Shown: piece by piece, positions 1 to 8,186 of the stretch
How positions within the stretch are numbered: the first letter of the stretch is position 1
How the letters are laid out: the number at the start of each line of letters is the position of its first letter
NCBI GenBank assembly: GCA_052326585.1
Contig: JBKQLU010000028.1
Location: 1-64,000, forward strand
DNA from: JAPLJC01 sp052326585
GTDB lineage: Bacteria; Desulfobacterota; Desulfobaccia; Desulfobaccales; 0-14-0-80-60-11
Reading direction: 5' to 3'
Length of the DNA stretch: 64,000 nucleotides
The notes under the pieces: generated by a model
Told to the model about the DNA's origin: nothing
Databases searched by the model: none
What the model saw: the letters and a program-made list of their open reading frames with translations, nothing else
Translations under genes and position numbers: made by a program

Positions 1-2
1 GG

Positions 3-200
3 AGCGATTATCAGGTCTGGCAGGAAGGGTTTCATCCCCAGCAGATTATCTCTCAGGATATGCTGCACCAGAAGATCGATTACCTGCATCACAATCCGGT
101 GCGTATCGGGGTGGTGGAGCGGCCGGAGGATTGGCTATATTCCAGCGCCAGGGATTTTGCTGGTGAGAAGGGCCTGATTGAGTTGGACCCATTAGTCTAA
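3..200 (+). CDS. REP-associated tyrosine transposase (RAYT/Y1-Tnp family), C-terminal fragment
   Basis: This open frame enters from the left edge of the window and ends at TAA 198-200, so only about 65 residues are visible. They include YLHHNPVRIGVV followed by RPEDWLYSSARDF, the typical C-terminal signature of REP-associated tyrosine transposases (IS200/IS605-like Y1 HUH enzymes). Enzymes of this family are thought to mobilise short palindromic REP sequences, and the stretch immediately downstream is full of palindromes, which fits. The catalytic HUH and Tyr residues would lie upstream of the window, so I cannot say whether the gene is intact. Confidence 0.85.
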   Translation, partial: SDYQVWQEGFHPQQIISQDMLHQKIDYLHHNPVRIGVVERPEDWLYSSARDFAGEKGLIELDPLV

Positions 201-203
201 GGT

Positions 204-257
204 GGCAAACCGGAGGTTTGCCGAATAATGGCGTTCCCAAGCTAGGGCTTGGGAACG
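204..257. repeat. Two perfect inverted repeats just downstream of the RAYT gene
   Basis: The first palindrome is GGCAAACC (204-211) / GGTTTGCC (215-222) with a 3-nt loop. The second is CGTTCCCAAGC (232-242) / GCTTGGGAACG (247-257) with a 4-nt loop. Both are perfect. Their position directly behind a RAYT gene suggests REP-type elements that the transposase may recognise. That link is inference. Confidence 0.75.
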
Positions 258-340
258 AGGGGGGGAGATCGGAGCTTGGAAACGAGGCGGGGTAGGCTGG
301 AGCTTTGGAACGAAGGGGGAGACCGGAGCTTGGGAACGAG
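243..340. repeat. Degenerate tandem repeat, about 28-nt period
   Basis: Four imperfect copies of a unit containing GGAGCTTGGGAACGAG start near 243, 271, 299 and 325. The first copy is the right arm of the second palindrome. G-rich spacers separate the units. There is no coding potential here. Confidence 0.7.
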
Positions 341-366
341 AACTAAACTTGAACTAATACTTGGTG

Positions 367-393
367 GCACAGGCGTCTCGCCTGTGCTTTTTT
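367..393. repeat. GCACAGGCG hairpin with U-tract (dispersed repeat, terminator-like)
   Basis: GCACAGGCG (367-375) and CGCCTGTGC (379-387) form a perfect 9-bp stem with a 3-nt loop, followed by six T residues. Related copies of the GGTGGCACAGGC hairpin occur at 12622-12642 and 15549-15575. This is therefore a dispersed repeat that could also act as an intrinsic terminator here. Confidence 0.65.
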
Positions 394-497
394 CTTCCGA
401 TTTTCCTAAGCGGGAGCTTGGCAGCCAGAAATAGGGGCCAGCCTTTTCATCTTTGCAAACCCTGGTTTTTGCCGTATATTAGCCTCCAACAACTGCC

Positions 498-1754
498 ATG
501 CAAAAAGCGGGAACCCCAAAGACGCCGGCTGCTGCCCCACCCTCGCCCCAGGCCCCCGGGGCGCAGACCGCGGCTGCCCCTGAGGCTGCCCCCGCGGCCG
601 CGGCCTGCCCCCCCTGCCCGCCCCCCCCGGTAGAGGAAAAAAGCGCCTTTCCCAGCCATTTCGCCCGGCTCTTTTTCGGGGCCATCACCCTCCTGGTCCT
701 CTATTTTTCCTATCTCATCATTAAACCTTATCTGATTGACATCTTCCTGGCCCTGGTGCTCTTTTTTACCGCCAGACCCCTGTTCCAGGCCCTGACCCGG
801 CTGCTGAGGGGGCGGCGGGCCCTGGCCTCCGGGCTCACCTGCCTCATCCTGTTGTTGCTCATCCTGATCCCCCTCTTCAGCCTGATGAGCATCATTGCCT
901 CCCAGGCCCTGGAATTTTCCAACCAGGTGACCAGGGGCATGCAGGGGGGCCAGCTCTGGGTCTGGATCGCCGCCGAAATCGACGCCTTGAAGGCCTATCT
1001 GGCCCATTTGAATATGCCGCTGCCCCCGGGAGAGATCCAACTGGAGCAGATCGTCCGGACGGTGGTGAGCAGCGCCAGCTCCTTCGTTTACAACAATGCC
1101 ATCGGCCTGATCAAGGGCTTCACCTACTTCTTCCTGGACCTGCTGCTGGTGCTGTTCATTGCCTTCTTCATGTTCTTGCAGGGGGACGACTTTATCGCTG
1201 AACTCCTGAAACTCTCCCCCCTGGAGGCCTCCCATAATCAATTGATCCTCCGGGAGACCGAGGCCACCATCAAGGCCACCCTCTGGGGCACGGTGATCGT
1301 CGCCTTTGTCCAGGGAGCCCTGGGGGGGGTGGGCTTCCTGGTTTTCGGGCTGCCGCAGCCAGCCTTCTGGGGCACGGTGATGATCCCGGCGGCGGTGATC
1401 CCCATCGTGGGCAGCGCCCTCATCTGGGGGCCCGCGGCCATCTATCTCCTCTGCACCAGCCATATTGCCGCGGGGGTGGGCCTGATTATCTGGGGCGGGG
1501 TGGTGGTGAGCATCATCGACAATGTTTTGAAGCCCATCCTGGTGAAAGGCGGCGGTTCCACCCCCAGCATCTTCATCCTCTTCTCCATCCTGGGGGGCAT
1601 CACTTACTTCGGGATGATCGGCTTTATCCTGGGGCCCCTGATCCTCTCCTTCTTGCTGTCGCTGCTGCGCATCTACCAGAGGTCCATCCTGCCGCCGCCC
1701 GCCGCGGCCCTCCCGGCCCAGCCGCCAGAACCAAAAAGACCCGGCGCCCCATAA
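498..1754 (+). CDS. AI-2E transporter family membrane protein (PerM/YdiK-like)
   Basis: The product is 418 residues. Residues 1-45 are an Ala/Pro-rich, low-complexity tail. About eight hydrophobic helices follow, beginning around LFFGAITLLVLYFSYLIIKP. The middle soluble segment (about 150-240) and the C-terminal helices with GSALIWGPAAIYLL, VDNVLKP-like (IDNVLKP) and GGITYFGMIGFILGPLI are characteristic of the AI-2E/UPF0118 permease family. Family members are inner-membrane proteins with assigned roles ranging from signal export to Na+/H+ exchange, so the substrate is unknown. The proline-rich N-terminus is unusual, and a later in-frame start cannot be excluded. The gene stands alone and converges on the SWIM gene. 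Confidence 0.85.
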   Translation: MQKAGTPKTPAAAPPSPQAPGAQTAAAPEAAPAAAACPPCPPPPVEEKSAFPSHFARLFFGAITLLVLYFSYLIIKPYLIDIFLALVLFFTARPLFQALTRLLRGRRALASGLTCLILLLLILIPLFSLMSIIASQALEFSNQVTRGMQGGQLWVWIAAEIDALKAYLAHLNMPLPPGEIQLEQIVRTVVSSASSFVYNNAIGLIKGFTYFFLDLLLVLFIAFFMFLQGDDFIAELLKLSPLEASHNQLILRETEATIKATLWGTVIVAFVQGALGGVGFLVFGLPQPAFWGTVMIPAAVIPIVGSALIWGPAAIYLLCTSHIAAGVGLIIWGGVVVSIIDNVLKPILVKGGGSTPSIFILFSILGGITYFGMIGFILGPLILSFLLSLLRIYQRSILPPPAAALPAQPPEPKRPGAP

Positions 1755-1840
1755 GGGCCCGAGTCTTGACAGTCTATGGCACGATTTTCGGAGGGGCCGG
1801 GACCGCATCCCGGGTCCGCCCCGGCCAGGATTAAAAGATC

Positions 1841-1864
1841 GGGGCGGGTTAGCTCGCCCGCCCC
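1841..1864. terminator. GC-rich hairpin between convergent genes
   Basis: GGGGCGGG (1841-1848) and CCCGCCCC (1857-1864) form a perfect 8-bp stem. It lies between the convergent 3' ends at 1754 and 1903. There is no clear U-tract, so the terminator role is tentative. Confidence 0.35.
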
Positions 1865-1902
1865 TGAAAATCTATCAGAAATTATGAGAAGGCGAAAATT
1901 GC

Positions 1903-2703
1903 TTACAGCGCCAACTCTCGCTTGATTTCGCTCAGGTCCTGCCCGCCGTGAAAAAAGACCGGGGCCCGGCTTTCCAACTGCTCGATTTCCTGCTGCACCA
2001 GCTCTTTTTCCAGATGGCGGTCTTCATGGATAAACTGGCAGTATTCCTCGAATAATTCATTTTTAAGATCCGCTCCGAACATGTCCGCCCGTTGGAATTT
2101 CTCCTCCAGGCTGAGGATGCTGTCCAGAAGATAGAAGTAGATGGAACGGGCTTCCGCCAGGCGGCCGCTCTGGGCCAGCCGATCGGCCCGGGACTGGGCC
2201 CGCCGCAGCCTGCCTTCGGCATCGGCCACCGACTGGGCTTCCGGAGAACTTTCCTCCACCACCCGGTCGATGGATTCCAGGATATCATCGAGTCCCTGAT
2301 CCTCCTCCTTCAGAACGCCTCGCACTTCCGGCACCCGGTCCGCCAGATCCAGGATGATCTCCAGCATCTCTTTCTTGGAATATTTCTTCAGACGGTCCTT
2401 GAGTTCCTGGTGGACCAGAAATTTCTCTGGTTCCTCCACCCAGGACCGCAGCAGCGCCAGCACATGGGGGCAAATCTCCTCCCCCTCCGCCTGGGGGCAG
2501 TCGCACTGGTAGGTAAGCTGGTCGTCCTGAACCTTCACCTCCACCGAGTAGGGGTGTGGGTCAAGCACCACGCCCCGGAGGCGATCGGGCAAGCGGTATC
2601 CGTGCAGAACCTGTTGATTTTGGACCATGGTCTTAGCCTGGGCTTGACCTTCCGGGCTGCCGATCTGGTCCAGCGTCTGGGCCTCTAATTCTTCAAAACG
2701 CAT
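1903..2703 (-). CDS. SWIM zinc-finger protein of unknown function
   Basis: The product is 266 residues. Residues 67-84 hold a SWIM zinc finger (CDC, then eight residues, then CPH, that is CxCx8CxH), preceded by a beta-rich segment as in other SWIM proteins. The rest is mostly helical and charged, with a likely coiled coil near 160-190 (EGRLRRAQSRADRLAQ). SWIM domains bind nucleic acid or protein, and the specific partner here is unknown. The start ATG at 2703 opens the frame cleanly. Neighbours give no operon context: the AI-2E permease converges downstream and the acyltransferase gene upstream on the same strand is about 107 nt away. Confidence 0.7.
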   Translation of the reverse strand: MRFEELEAQTLDQIGSPEGQAQAKTMVQNQQVLHGYRLPDRLRGVVLDPHPYSVEVKVQDDQLTYQCDCPQAEGEEICPHVLALLRSWVEEPEKFLVHQELKDRLKKYSKKEMLEIILDLADRVPEVRGVLKEEDQGLDDILESIDRVVEESSPEAQSVADAEGRLRRAQSRADRLAQSGRLAEARSIYFYLLDSILSLEEKFQRADMFGADLKNELFEEYCQFIHEDRHLEKELVQQEIEQLESRAPVFFHGGQDLSEIKRELAL

Positions 2704-2809
2704 ATTTAGTCCGTCGTGCCAATCAGTTTATTTTCTTTAAATTTAACATTTTATCCAGGCTTGGCAATCAATTATTGCGCCTCCGGGGAGATTTTTCAGG
2801 AAATTTTTT

Positions 2810-3487
2810 TTAGGAAAGATAGTACTGCGCCGCCTGCTGGAAAAGTCCATTCAGGCGAACTTCCAATTCCTGCCGCAGGGGCTCCAGGGCGGCTCCCCTG
2901 GCTTGCGGCGGCACCAGCAGGGGTTCGCCCACCAGCAGAGCCAGGCGGCTGAAAGGCAAGGGGAGGACGAAGCGGTCCCAAGTCTGGAAGGTTTTCCGGC
3001 GGCTGACGGCCACCGCCAGGGGCACGATGGGGGCCCCAGTGATCCGGGCCAAATAGAGAGGACCGTTTTGGGCCACCCGGGCCGGGCCCCGGGAGCCGTC
3101 GGCAATCACGCCGCAGTTATAACCGCGGCGGTAATAGCCGGCCATGTGCTCCAGGGCCTGCACCCCGCCCTTGCGCCGGGACCCGGAGCAGATGGTGAAC
3201 CCCAACCCCCGGGCCATCGCGGCGATGAATTCCCCGTCCCGGCTGGGACTGGCCATCAACACCAGGGGCGGCAGTTGCCCTTCGTGGTGGCGGACATAAA
3301 AGAGGGGGAAGAGCAGGTGGCAGTGCCAGGTGGTATAGAGCGCCTGCTGCCCTGAAAGCAACCGCGCCTTGAGCCCGGGCTCGATCACCAGTTCCACCCG
3401 GCAGGTCCGCAGATAGGCCTGCACCAGCCTCCGGGCCAGGGCCGGGACCCAGCGCCGCGTCAGGGGGTGGTCCAAACGGAGTTTCAT
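2810..3487 (-). CDS. DUF374 lysophospholipid acyltransferase-like protein
   Basis: The start chosen at 3487 gives about 225 residues. Visible family blocks are TTWHCHLLFPLF, MASPSRDGEFIAAMARGLGF, and VIADGSRGPARVAQNGPLYLA followed by TGAPIVPLA. These match the DUF374 branch of the LPLAT superfamily, membrane-associated acyltransferases usually found near lipid A/Kdo genes. The HX4D motif of classical LPLATs is modified, as is usual in DUF374. An in-frame ATG at 3544 would add 19 residues of low-complexity sequence, and neither start has a strong ribosome-binding site. The acyl acceptor is not inferable from context. Confidence 0.8.
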   Translation of the reverse strand: MKLRLDHPLTRRWVPALARRLVQAYLRTCRVELVIEPGLKARLLSGQQALYTTWHCHLLFPLFYVRHHEGQLPPLVLMASPSRDGEFIAAMARGLGFTICSGSRRKGGVQALEHMAGYYRRGYNCGVIADGSRGPARVAQNGPLYLARITGAPIVPLAVAVSRRKTFQTWDRFVLPLPFSRLALLVGEPLLVPPQARGAALEPLRQELEVRLNGLFQQAAQYYLS

Positions 3488-3559
3488 GGGTTTTGAGTTT
3501 GCGGTCTTGAGGGTCGAGGGTGCGGTTTGCCTGTTTGCCCTCATGCCGGAAGGTGACCG

Positions 3560-3937
3560 CTACCTTTTTTTGGTCTCCAGGCGCTCCAGTATCTTCGGGG
3601 TATAAAGCTCGTGCTCCATAATCTGGGCCGAAACCGGACGCAGCATGTCCAGCTTCATTATCAAAAAATTGAGGCGGCGCATCTGCTTCAGCTTCTCGGC
3701 CTCGTCCTCCAGGCCGGCCACCAGGTCCTGCAAGGTCAGGATTTCCCGGCGCACTTCCAACTCCGGGGGCAGGCAGTCGGCGTTCTTCAAGATCTTGTAC
3801 GCCATCCGGAGCTCCGGCGGGATGTGGGATTCATCCTCCAGGCGCAAGGGTTGGCCCTTGCCTCTCAGGTCATCGAAGAGGCCGGCCTCGATGGCCTCCT
3901 GGATACGGTTCTCAGCGATCTTTACAAAAAAATCCAT
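3560..3937 (-). CDS. DUF1992 (DnaJ-homologue subfamily C member 28-like) protein
   Basis: The product is 125 residues. The N-terminus (KIAENRIQEAIEAGLFDDLRGKGQPL) followed by PPELRMAYKILKNADCLPPELEVRREI is the DUF1992 signature, also known from E. coli YhdN-like proteins and the C-terminal domain of DNAJC28. It is predicted to be all-helical and cytoplasmic. Biochemical function is not established. It follows smpB on the minus strand after about 95 nt and may be co-transcribed with it. Confidence 0.85.
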   Translation of the reverse strand: MDFFVKIAENRIQEAIEAGLFDDLRGKGQPLRLEDESHIPPELRMAYKILKNADCLPPELEVRREILTLQDLVAGLEDEAEKLKQMRRLNFLIMKLDMLRPVSAQIMEHELYTPKILERLETKKR

Positions 3938-4031
3938 TCCTGGTTCCTGGGTTTCAATGCCAGAGAGCCCGGCGCCGGGCTCCCGCGGTCTGGCGGGTGG
4001 GGGGGCGCAGCAACCCTTAGTCTCCGCCCCC

Positions 4032-4490
4032 TCAACGCCGTCTCCGGGCCCGGTCCATTTCCCGCTGTTGCTCCCGGCGTTTGATAGTTTCCCGTTTATC
4101 GTACTTCTTCTTGCCCTTGGCCAGGGCCAGTTCCACCTTGGCGTGCTGATCCCGAAAATAGAGGCGCACCGGAATCAGGGTATAGCCTCGCTCCTGCAAT
4201 TTGCCCAGCAGGCGCCGCATCTCCCAGCGATGCATCAGGAGTTTCCGGGGCCGCTCCGGGTTGTGGCTCTCCGGCCCGGCGTGGGAATAGGGGCTGATGT
4301 GGGCGTTGTAGAGAAAGATCTCGCCGCCCCGGAAACTGGCGAAGGCGTCGCCGATATTGGCCCTGCCCTGGCGCAGGGATTTGACTTCCGTGCCCTGCAG
4401 CACCATGCCGGCCTCATAAAGGGCGTCGATGGCGTATTCGAAATAGGCCTTGCGGTTGCGGCAGATGATTTTGAGGTCGTCTTGGCTCAT
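4032..4490 (-). CDS. smpB: SsrA-binding protein SmpB
   Basis: This 152-residue protein binds tmRNA and delivers it to stalled ribosomes for trans-translation. Diagnostic blocks are NRKAYFEYAIDALYEAGMVL, GTEVKSLRQGRANIGDAF, LYNAHISPY, RKLLMHR, and a basic C-terminal tail (RETIKRREQQREMDRARRRR) that enters the mRNA channel. Length is normal for the family. The ATG overlaps the ptsI stop by 4 nt, so translation is probably coupled to ptsI. That is an unusual pairing. No tmRNA gene was recognised in the window. Confidence 0.97.
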   Translation of the reverse strand: MSQDDLKIICRNRKAYFEYAIDALYEAGMVLQGTEVKSLRQGRANIGDAFASFRGGEIFLYNAHISPYSHAGPESHNPERPRKLLMHRWEMRRLLGKLQERGYTLIPVRLYFRDQHAKVELALAKGKKKYDKRETIKRREQQREMDRARRRR

Positions 4491-6271
4491 TTTACCAGCT
4501 TATTGGCCAGGGGGCGGCCAAACCTGAAGATATCCGGGAAGAGCCGATCCATCTCCCGGATGACATAGTCGTTGACCTCTTCCACGGTGTCCAGGCGCAA
4601 GGCCCGCCCGGCGATTTCCCTGGCCTTTTCCTGGGAGGTCATGCGGATGACGCGCTTCACCACCGGGATGGCCATGGCGTTCATGGAGAATTCTTCCACC
4701 CCCAGGCCCAGGAGCACCGGGATGTAGAGGGGGTCGCCGGCCATCTCGCCGCACATGGCCACGGGAATGCCGGCCAGGTGGGCGATCTGCACTACGTCCC
4801 GCACCATACGCATCACCGCGGGATGCAGGGGCTGGTACATGTCCGCCACCTTCTGGTTGACCCGGTCGATGGCCAGGGCATACTGAATCAGGTCATTGGT
4901 GCCAATGCTGAAAAAATCGGCATAGCGGGTGAGCAGATCCGCCAGGGTCACCGCGGCGGGCACCTCGATCATGGCCCCCACCGGCAGAGCCGCGTCGAAG
5001 GGGACTTGTTCTCTCTTCAGCTCATCTTTTACCGAGTCCAGGAGCTGCCGGGCCTCCTGCATCTCCCGGGGGCTGGAGATCAGGGGAAACATGTCCCGCA
5101 CCTGCCCTAAGGCCGAGGCCCTGAGGATGGCCTTGAGCTGGGTCCGAAAAATCTTTTGCTCCTTTAAAGAGAAGCGGATGGCCCGGAGCCCCAGGGCCGG
5201 GTTCATCTCCGGGGCGTACTCCAGAGGCGACAGAAACTTGTCGCCGCCGATGTCCAGGGTGCGGATGGTTACCACCCGGGGAGCCATGGCTGCCACCACC
5301 TGCCGGTAATCCTGAAAGAGTTCCTCTTCCGTGGGCAGGTGGCGCTGGCGCAGATAGAGAAACTCGGTGCGGTATAGTCCCACCCCATCGGCCCCAAACT
5401 TGGAGGCCATGGCCACCTCTTCCGGCATCTCGATGTTGGCCAGCACCCGGGTGGGCAGGCCGTCGCTGGTGGTGGCGGACAGGCCGCTGCCCAGGAACAC
5501 CTCCGACTTGAAGACCTCGAAATCGGCCCGCCTGGTCTGATAAGTCCGTCGCGTCTCGTCATCCGGGTTCAGGATCACCAGACCGGTGATGCCGTCCAAG
5601 ATCAAGAGGTCCCCGGACTCGATCTCCAGGGTGGCGTTGTCCAGACCCACCACCGCGGGGATATCCAGGGAATGGGCGATGATGGCGGTGTGGGAGGTCT
5701 TGCCGCCCCGCTCGGTGATGAACCCCAGTACCTGGGCCTTGGTCATCTGGGTGGTTTCCGCCGGGGAGAGGTCCCGGGCCACTACGATGGCCGGCTCTTT
5801 GAAAAAGAAGGGTTTACCGGAGTCTTTGCCGGTAAGCCGCCCCATGAGACGCCGGTAAACCGTCTCCACGTCGGCGAGGCGCCCCCGGATGTGTTTGTCG
5901 CCGATGCGCTGGAACAGCTCATTGATCTTCAGGTAGGCCTGGTGCAAGGCCCGTTCGGCGTTGAGGTTCTCCTCCTGGATGAGCCGCAGGGTTTCGGAGT
6001 TGAGCATCCTATCCCGGAGAATTAGGAGGTGCAGCTCCAGGATGTGGGCGTGCTCCTTCAGGTCGCCAGAAATTTTCTCCTTGAGGAGGGTCAGCTCCGC
6101 TTCGATCTGGTCCACCGCCTGCCGGAAACGCTCCTGTTCCTCGGCCACATCCTCTTTGGTGTACAGGAGGCGGGAGCTGACCTGGGCGGCCTCCGTCAGG
6201 ACCTGGACCCGCCCCATGGCGATGCCAGGGGAGGCGGGGATACCCTGGAGCATAAGATTTTCCCGGCTCAT
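4487..6271 (-). CDS. ptsI: Phosphoenolpyruvate-protein phosphotransferase (Enzyme I of PTS)
   Basis: This 594-residue cytoplasmic enzyme transfers phosphate from PEP to HPr. The N-terminal HPr-binding domain contains the active-site histidine (His194 in GGKTSHTAIIAHS). The C-terminal PEP-binding barrel shows GVGLYRTEFLYL and AMCGEMAGDPLYIPVLLGLG, including the conserved catalytic Cys. Length is close to typical Enzyme I (about 570-590). The start overlaps the HPr stop by 4 nt, and the stop overlaps smpB. No sugar-specific EII gene lies nearby, so the pair may serve regulation or a distant EIIA. It is a useful internal reference for the PEP-synthase-like paralogues at 45-63 kb, which lack these barrel motifs. 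Confidence 0.97.
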   Translation of the reverse strand: MSRENLMLQGIPASPGIAMGRVQVLTEAAQVSSRLLYTKEDVAEEQERFRQAVDQIEAELTLLKEKISGDLKEHAHILELHLLILRDRMLNSETLRLIQEENLNAERALHQAYLKINELFQRIGDKHIRGRLADVETVYRRLMGRLTGKDSGKPFFFKEPAIVVARDLSPAETTQMTKAQVLGFITERGGKTSHTAIIAHSLDIPAVVGLDNATLEIESGDLLILDGITGLVILNPDDETRRTYQTRRADFEVFKSEVFLGSGLSATTSDGLPTRVLANIEMPEEVAMASKFGADGVGLYRTEFLYLRQRHLPTEEELFQDYRQVVAAMAPRVVTIRTLDIGGDKFLSPLEYAPEMNPALGLRAIRFSLKEQKIFRTQLKAILRASALGQVRDMFPLISSPREMQEARQLLDSVKDELKREQVPFDAALPVGAMIEVPAAVTLADLLTRYADFFSIGTNDLIQYALAIDRVNQKVADMYQPLHPAVMRMVRDVVQIAHLAGIPVAMCGEMAGDPLYIPVLLGLGVEEFSMNAMAIPVVKRVIRMTSQEKAREIAGRALRLDTVEEVNDYVIREMDRLFPDIFRFGRPLANKLVK

Positions 6272-6606
6272 GTCTCTCCAAACTTGCGGGCGAAGAGCGA
6301 GGCCATGGTCATGGCCGCCTCCCGGGCCTGGGGTCCGCTGGCCCGCAGCACTACGCGGCTTCCCTGGGGGCAGTCCAGGGAGAGGATGGCCAGCAGATCA
6401 CGGGCGTCGGCCACCACCCCGTCCTTCTCCAGGGTGATGCTGGTAGACTCATAGCTCTGGGCCAGGGCGGTAATCTTGGCCACCGGCCGGGCATGGAGGC
6501 CCAGGCGGTTTTCCACCCAGAGTTCCCGCTCCACCGGCGGGGCGGGCGCGGGCTGCTCAGGCCGCGGCGGCTTCTCCGGGATATCCGGCTGGGGCTTGGA
6601 ACTCAT
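6268..6606 (-). CDS. HPr-family phosphocarrier with N-terminal Pro-rich extension and Asp at the Ser46 site
   Basis: With the ATG at 6606 this is 112 residues. Residues 1-25 are Pro-rich (PEKPPRPEQPAPAPP), and the HPr fold follows. The phosphoacceptor is His38 in NRLGLHARPVAKI. The segment aligned with the regulatory seryl site reads ARDLLAILSLDCPQG, so the residue equivalent to Ser46 is Asp (about residue 70). It could not be phosphorylated by HPr kinase and may mimic the phosphorylated form. A longer frame extends to 6666 without a better start. The gene overlaps ptsI by 4 nt, forming an HPr-EI pair. Confidence 0.9.
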   Translation of the reverse strand: MSSKPQPDIPEKPPRPEQPAPAPPVERELWVENRLGLHARPVAKITALAQSYESTSITLEKDGVVADARDLLAILSLDCPQGSRVVLRASGPQAREAAMTMASLFARKFGET

Positions 6607-6866
6607 GGAATTTTTGATGATCCCCGCGTAAAGATGGAACCGCCGCCCCGCCGGCTCACTTACCAAGGCGGGCTCGAGCCCGCTCTATAAGGGGCGCACC
6701 GCCACCCCAAAGAGGGACAGCCGCCATGGTCTATTTTTTAGAGGCGCGGCTGGCGTTTCCCGCACCGTGCTGGCCGCCGCCCACCCAGGTTTTCTGCGCC
6801 TCTCGCCTCTCCTATGCCCGGCCTCGACTGCTAGCTCAAGGCCGGTCTGCTGCTATCTCTGGCCCC

Positions 6867-7709
6867 TCACTTCAGGCGCCCCTGCTCCTTTAAGGCCAGG
6901 TAGGCCTGGTAGACCGGACGGCGAGGCAGGAGAAGGGCGGCCGCCACCGTCTCCGTCAGCCGCCGCCCGCTGAGGCCCTGTTCCCGGGCGGTCTTCACCA
7001 GGCAACCCTCCAGGTCCGGCGCCGCGGCCGCGAGCTCCCCGGGCCGGGACAGCACCAGGGCGCATTCACCCTTTATGGCCGCCTCTTTGAGCTCCGCCGC
7101 CACCTGGGGCGTCGGCCCCCGCCAGCTCTGTTCAAATTTTTTGGTAAGTTCCCTGGCCACCAGGACCCGGCGATCTGGCATGGCCGCGGCCAGTTCCTCC
7201 AGGGTGCGGCTTAGACGCCGGGGGGACTCATAAAGGATGATGACCCGCGGCTCCCGCGCCAGCTCCCCAAAAAGCTTGAGCCGCCGGCCTTCCCCCCGGG
7301 GCAGAAACCCAATGAAGAGTATATCCCCTTTGAAGCCGGAAAGCGAGAGGGCCGCTACTCCGGCGGCCGGGCCGGGCACGGCCTCCACCCTGATCCCCGC
7401 CTCCCAGGCCAGGGCCACCAGGTCGGGGCCGGGGTCCGAAAACCCGGGAGTACCGGCGTCGCTCACCAGGGCGACCCGCTGGCCGTCCTGCAGGCGGCGG
7501 ATCAGTTCCGGCCCCCGGCTCTCCCGGTTATGGGCGTGGTAGCTGATCATGGGGGTGGCAATGCCGTAGTGGCTCAGGAGCTTTCTGGTGCGCCGGGTGT
7601 CTTCGGCGGCGATCAGGTCGGCCTCCTTGAGGACCCGCAAGGCCCTGAGGGTGATATCCTCCAGGTTGCCGATGGGCGTGGCCACGATGTATAAGGTTCC
7701 GGAGACCAT
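6867..7709 (-). CDS. rsmI: 16S rRNA (cytidine1402-2'-O)-methyltransferase
   Basis: This is a 280-residue SAM-dependent tetrapyrrole-methylase-fold enzyme that 2'-O-methylates C1402 of 16S rRNA. It opens with LYIVATPIGNLEDITLRALRVL, followed by AAEDTRRTRKLLSHYGI, VALVSDAGTPGFSDPG and ILYESPRRL, all diagnostic of RsmI. Length is normal. It is the last gene of the ffh-rpsP-trmD-rnhB run on the minus strand, about 100 nt after yraN. Confidence 0.95.
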   Translation of the reverse strand: MVSGTLYIVATPIGNLEDITLRALRVLKEADLIAAEDTRRTRKLLSHYGIATPMISYHAHNRESRGPELIRRLQDGQRVALVSDAGTPGFSDPGPDLVALAWEAGIRVEAVPGPAAGVAALSLSGFKGDILFIGFLPRGEGRRLKLFGELAREPRVIILYESPRRLSRTLEELAAAMPDRRVLVARELTKKFEQSWRGPTPQVAAELKEAAIKGECALVLSRPGELAAAAPDLEGCLVKTAREQGLSGRRLTETVAAALLLPRRPVYQAYLALKEQGRLK

Positions 7710-7805
7710 TTTCTATAAATGTCGGGGCGGGTTCTCAGACCGGGGCTGGTTGGCTTTTTCCTGAGAGGTTAGCTGTTATTGGATAGGCAGCGCCCACCGT
7801 GCCTC

Positions 7806-8165
7806 TCAAAAGGCATTCTGAATTATTTCAATCTGTGGCCCCTTTTCATCAACTGTGATCCCTACCACATCAAACCGCACCGCGACCTCATCCCCCAGAC
7901 GTTTCTCCTGCAAATAATAATCGGCCAGGCGCCGCAATTTGTTCTGTTTGGCGGCGGATACCGCCTCCTGAGGAGCGCCGAAGCGGTCGCCCCGGCGGGT
8001 CTTAACTTCGATGAACACCAGGTCCTTACCCTGCCGGGCGATGATATCGATCTCCCCCAGCGGCGCCAGATAATTGCGCGCCAAAATCTTATAGCCCTGC
8101 CTTTTCAAGGCCGCGGCAGCCAGGTCCTCACCGCCGTCGCCCAGTTGGCGCCTCTGATCTTTCAT
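7806..8165 (-). CDS. YraN/UPF0102 family nuclease-fold protein
   Basis: The product is 119 residues. GEDLAAAALKRQGYKILARNY, LGEIDIIARQGKDLVFIEVKTR and a downstream KLRRLADYYL are the YraN signature. The E-x-D-hydrophobic-EVK pattern is that of the restriction-endonuclease-like fold, so metal-dependent nuclease activity is plausible. The cellular role is unclear. It lies 21 nt after rnhB, its usual neighbour in many bacteria. Confidence 0.93.
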   Translation of the reverse strand: MKDQRRQLGDGGEDLAAAALKRQGYKILARNYLAPLGEIDIIARQGKDLVFIEVKTRRGDRFGAPQEAVSAAKQNKLRRLADYYLQEKRLGDEVAVRFDVVGITVDEKGPQIEIIQNAF

Positions 8166-8186
8166 GGCTTTGATTTCAAAGAGGTC

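Noticed and set aside
447..1808. Long open frame (453 codons) on the minus strand opposite the AI-2E permease
   Set aside because: It is the antisense shadow of a GC-rich gene: the composition is dominated by Gly/Gln/Asp/His/Pro with no family motif, while the plus strand has clear TM helices and family blocks.
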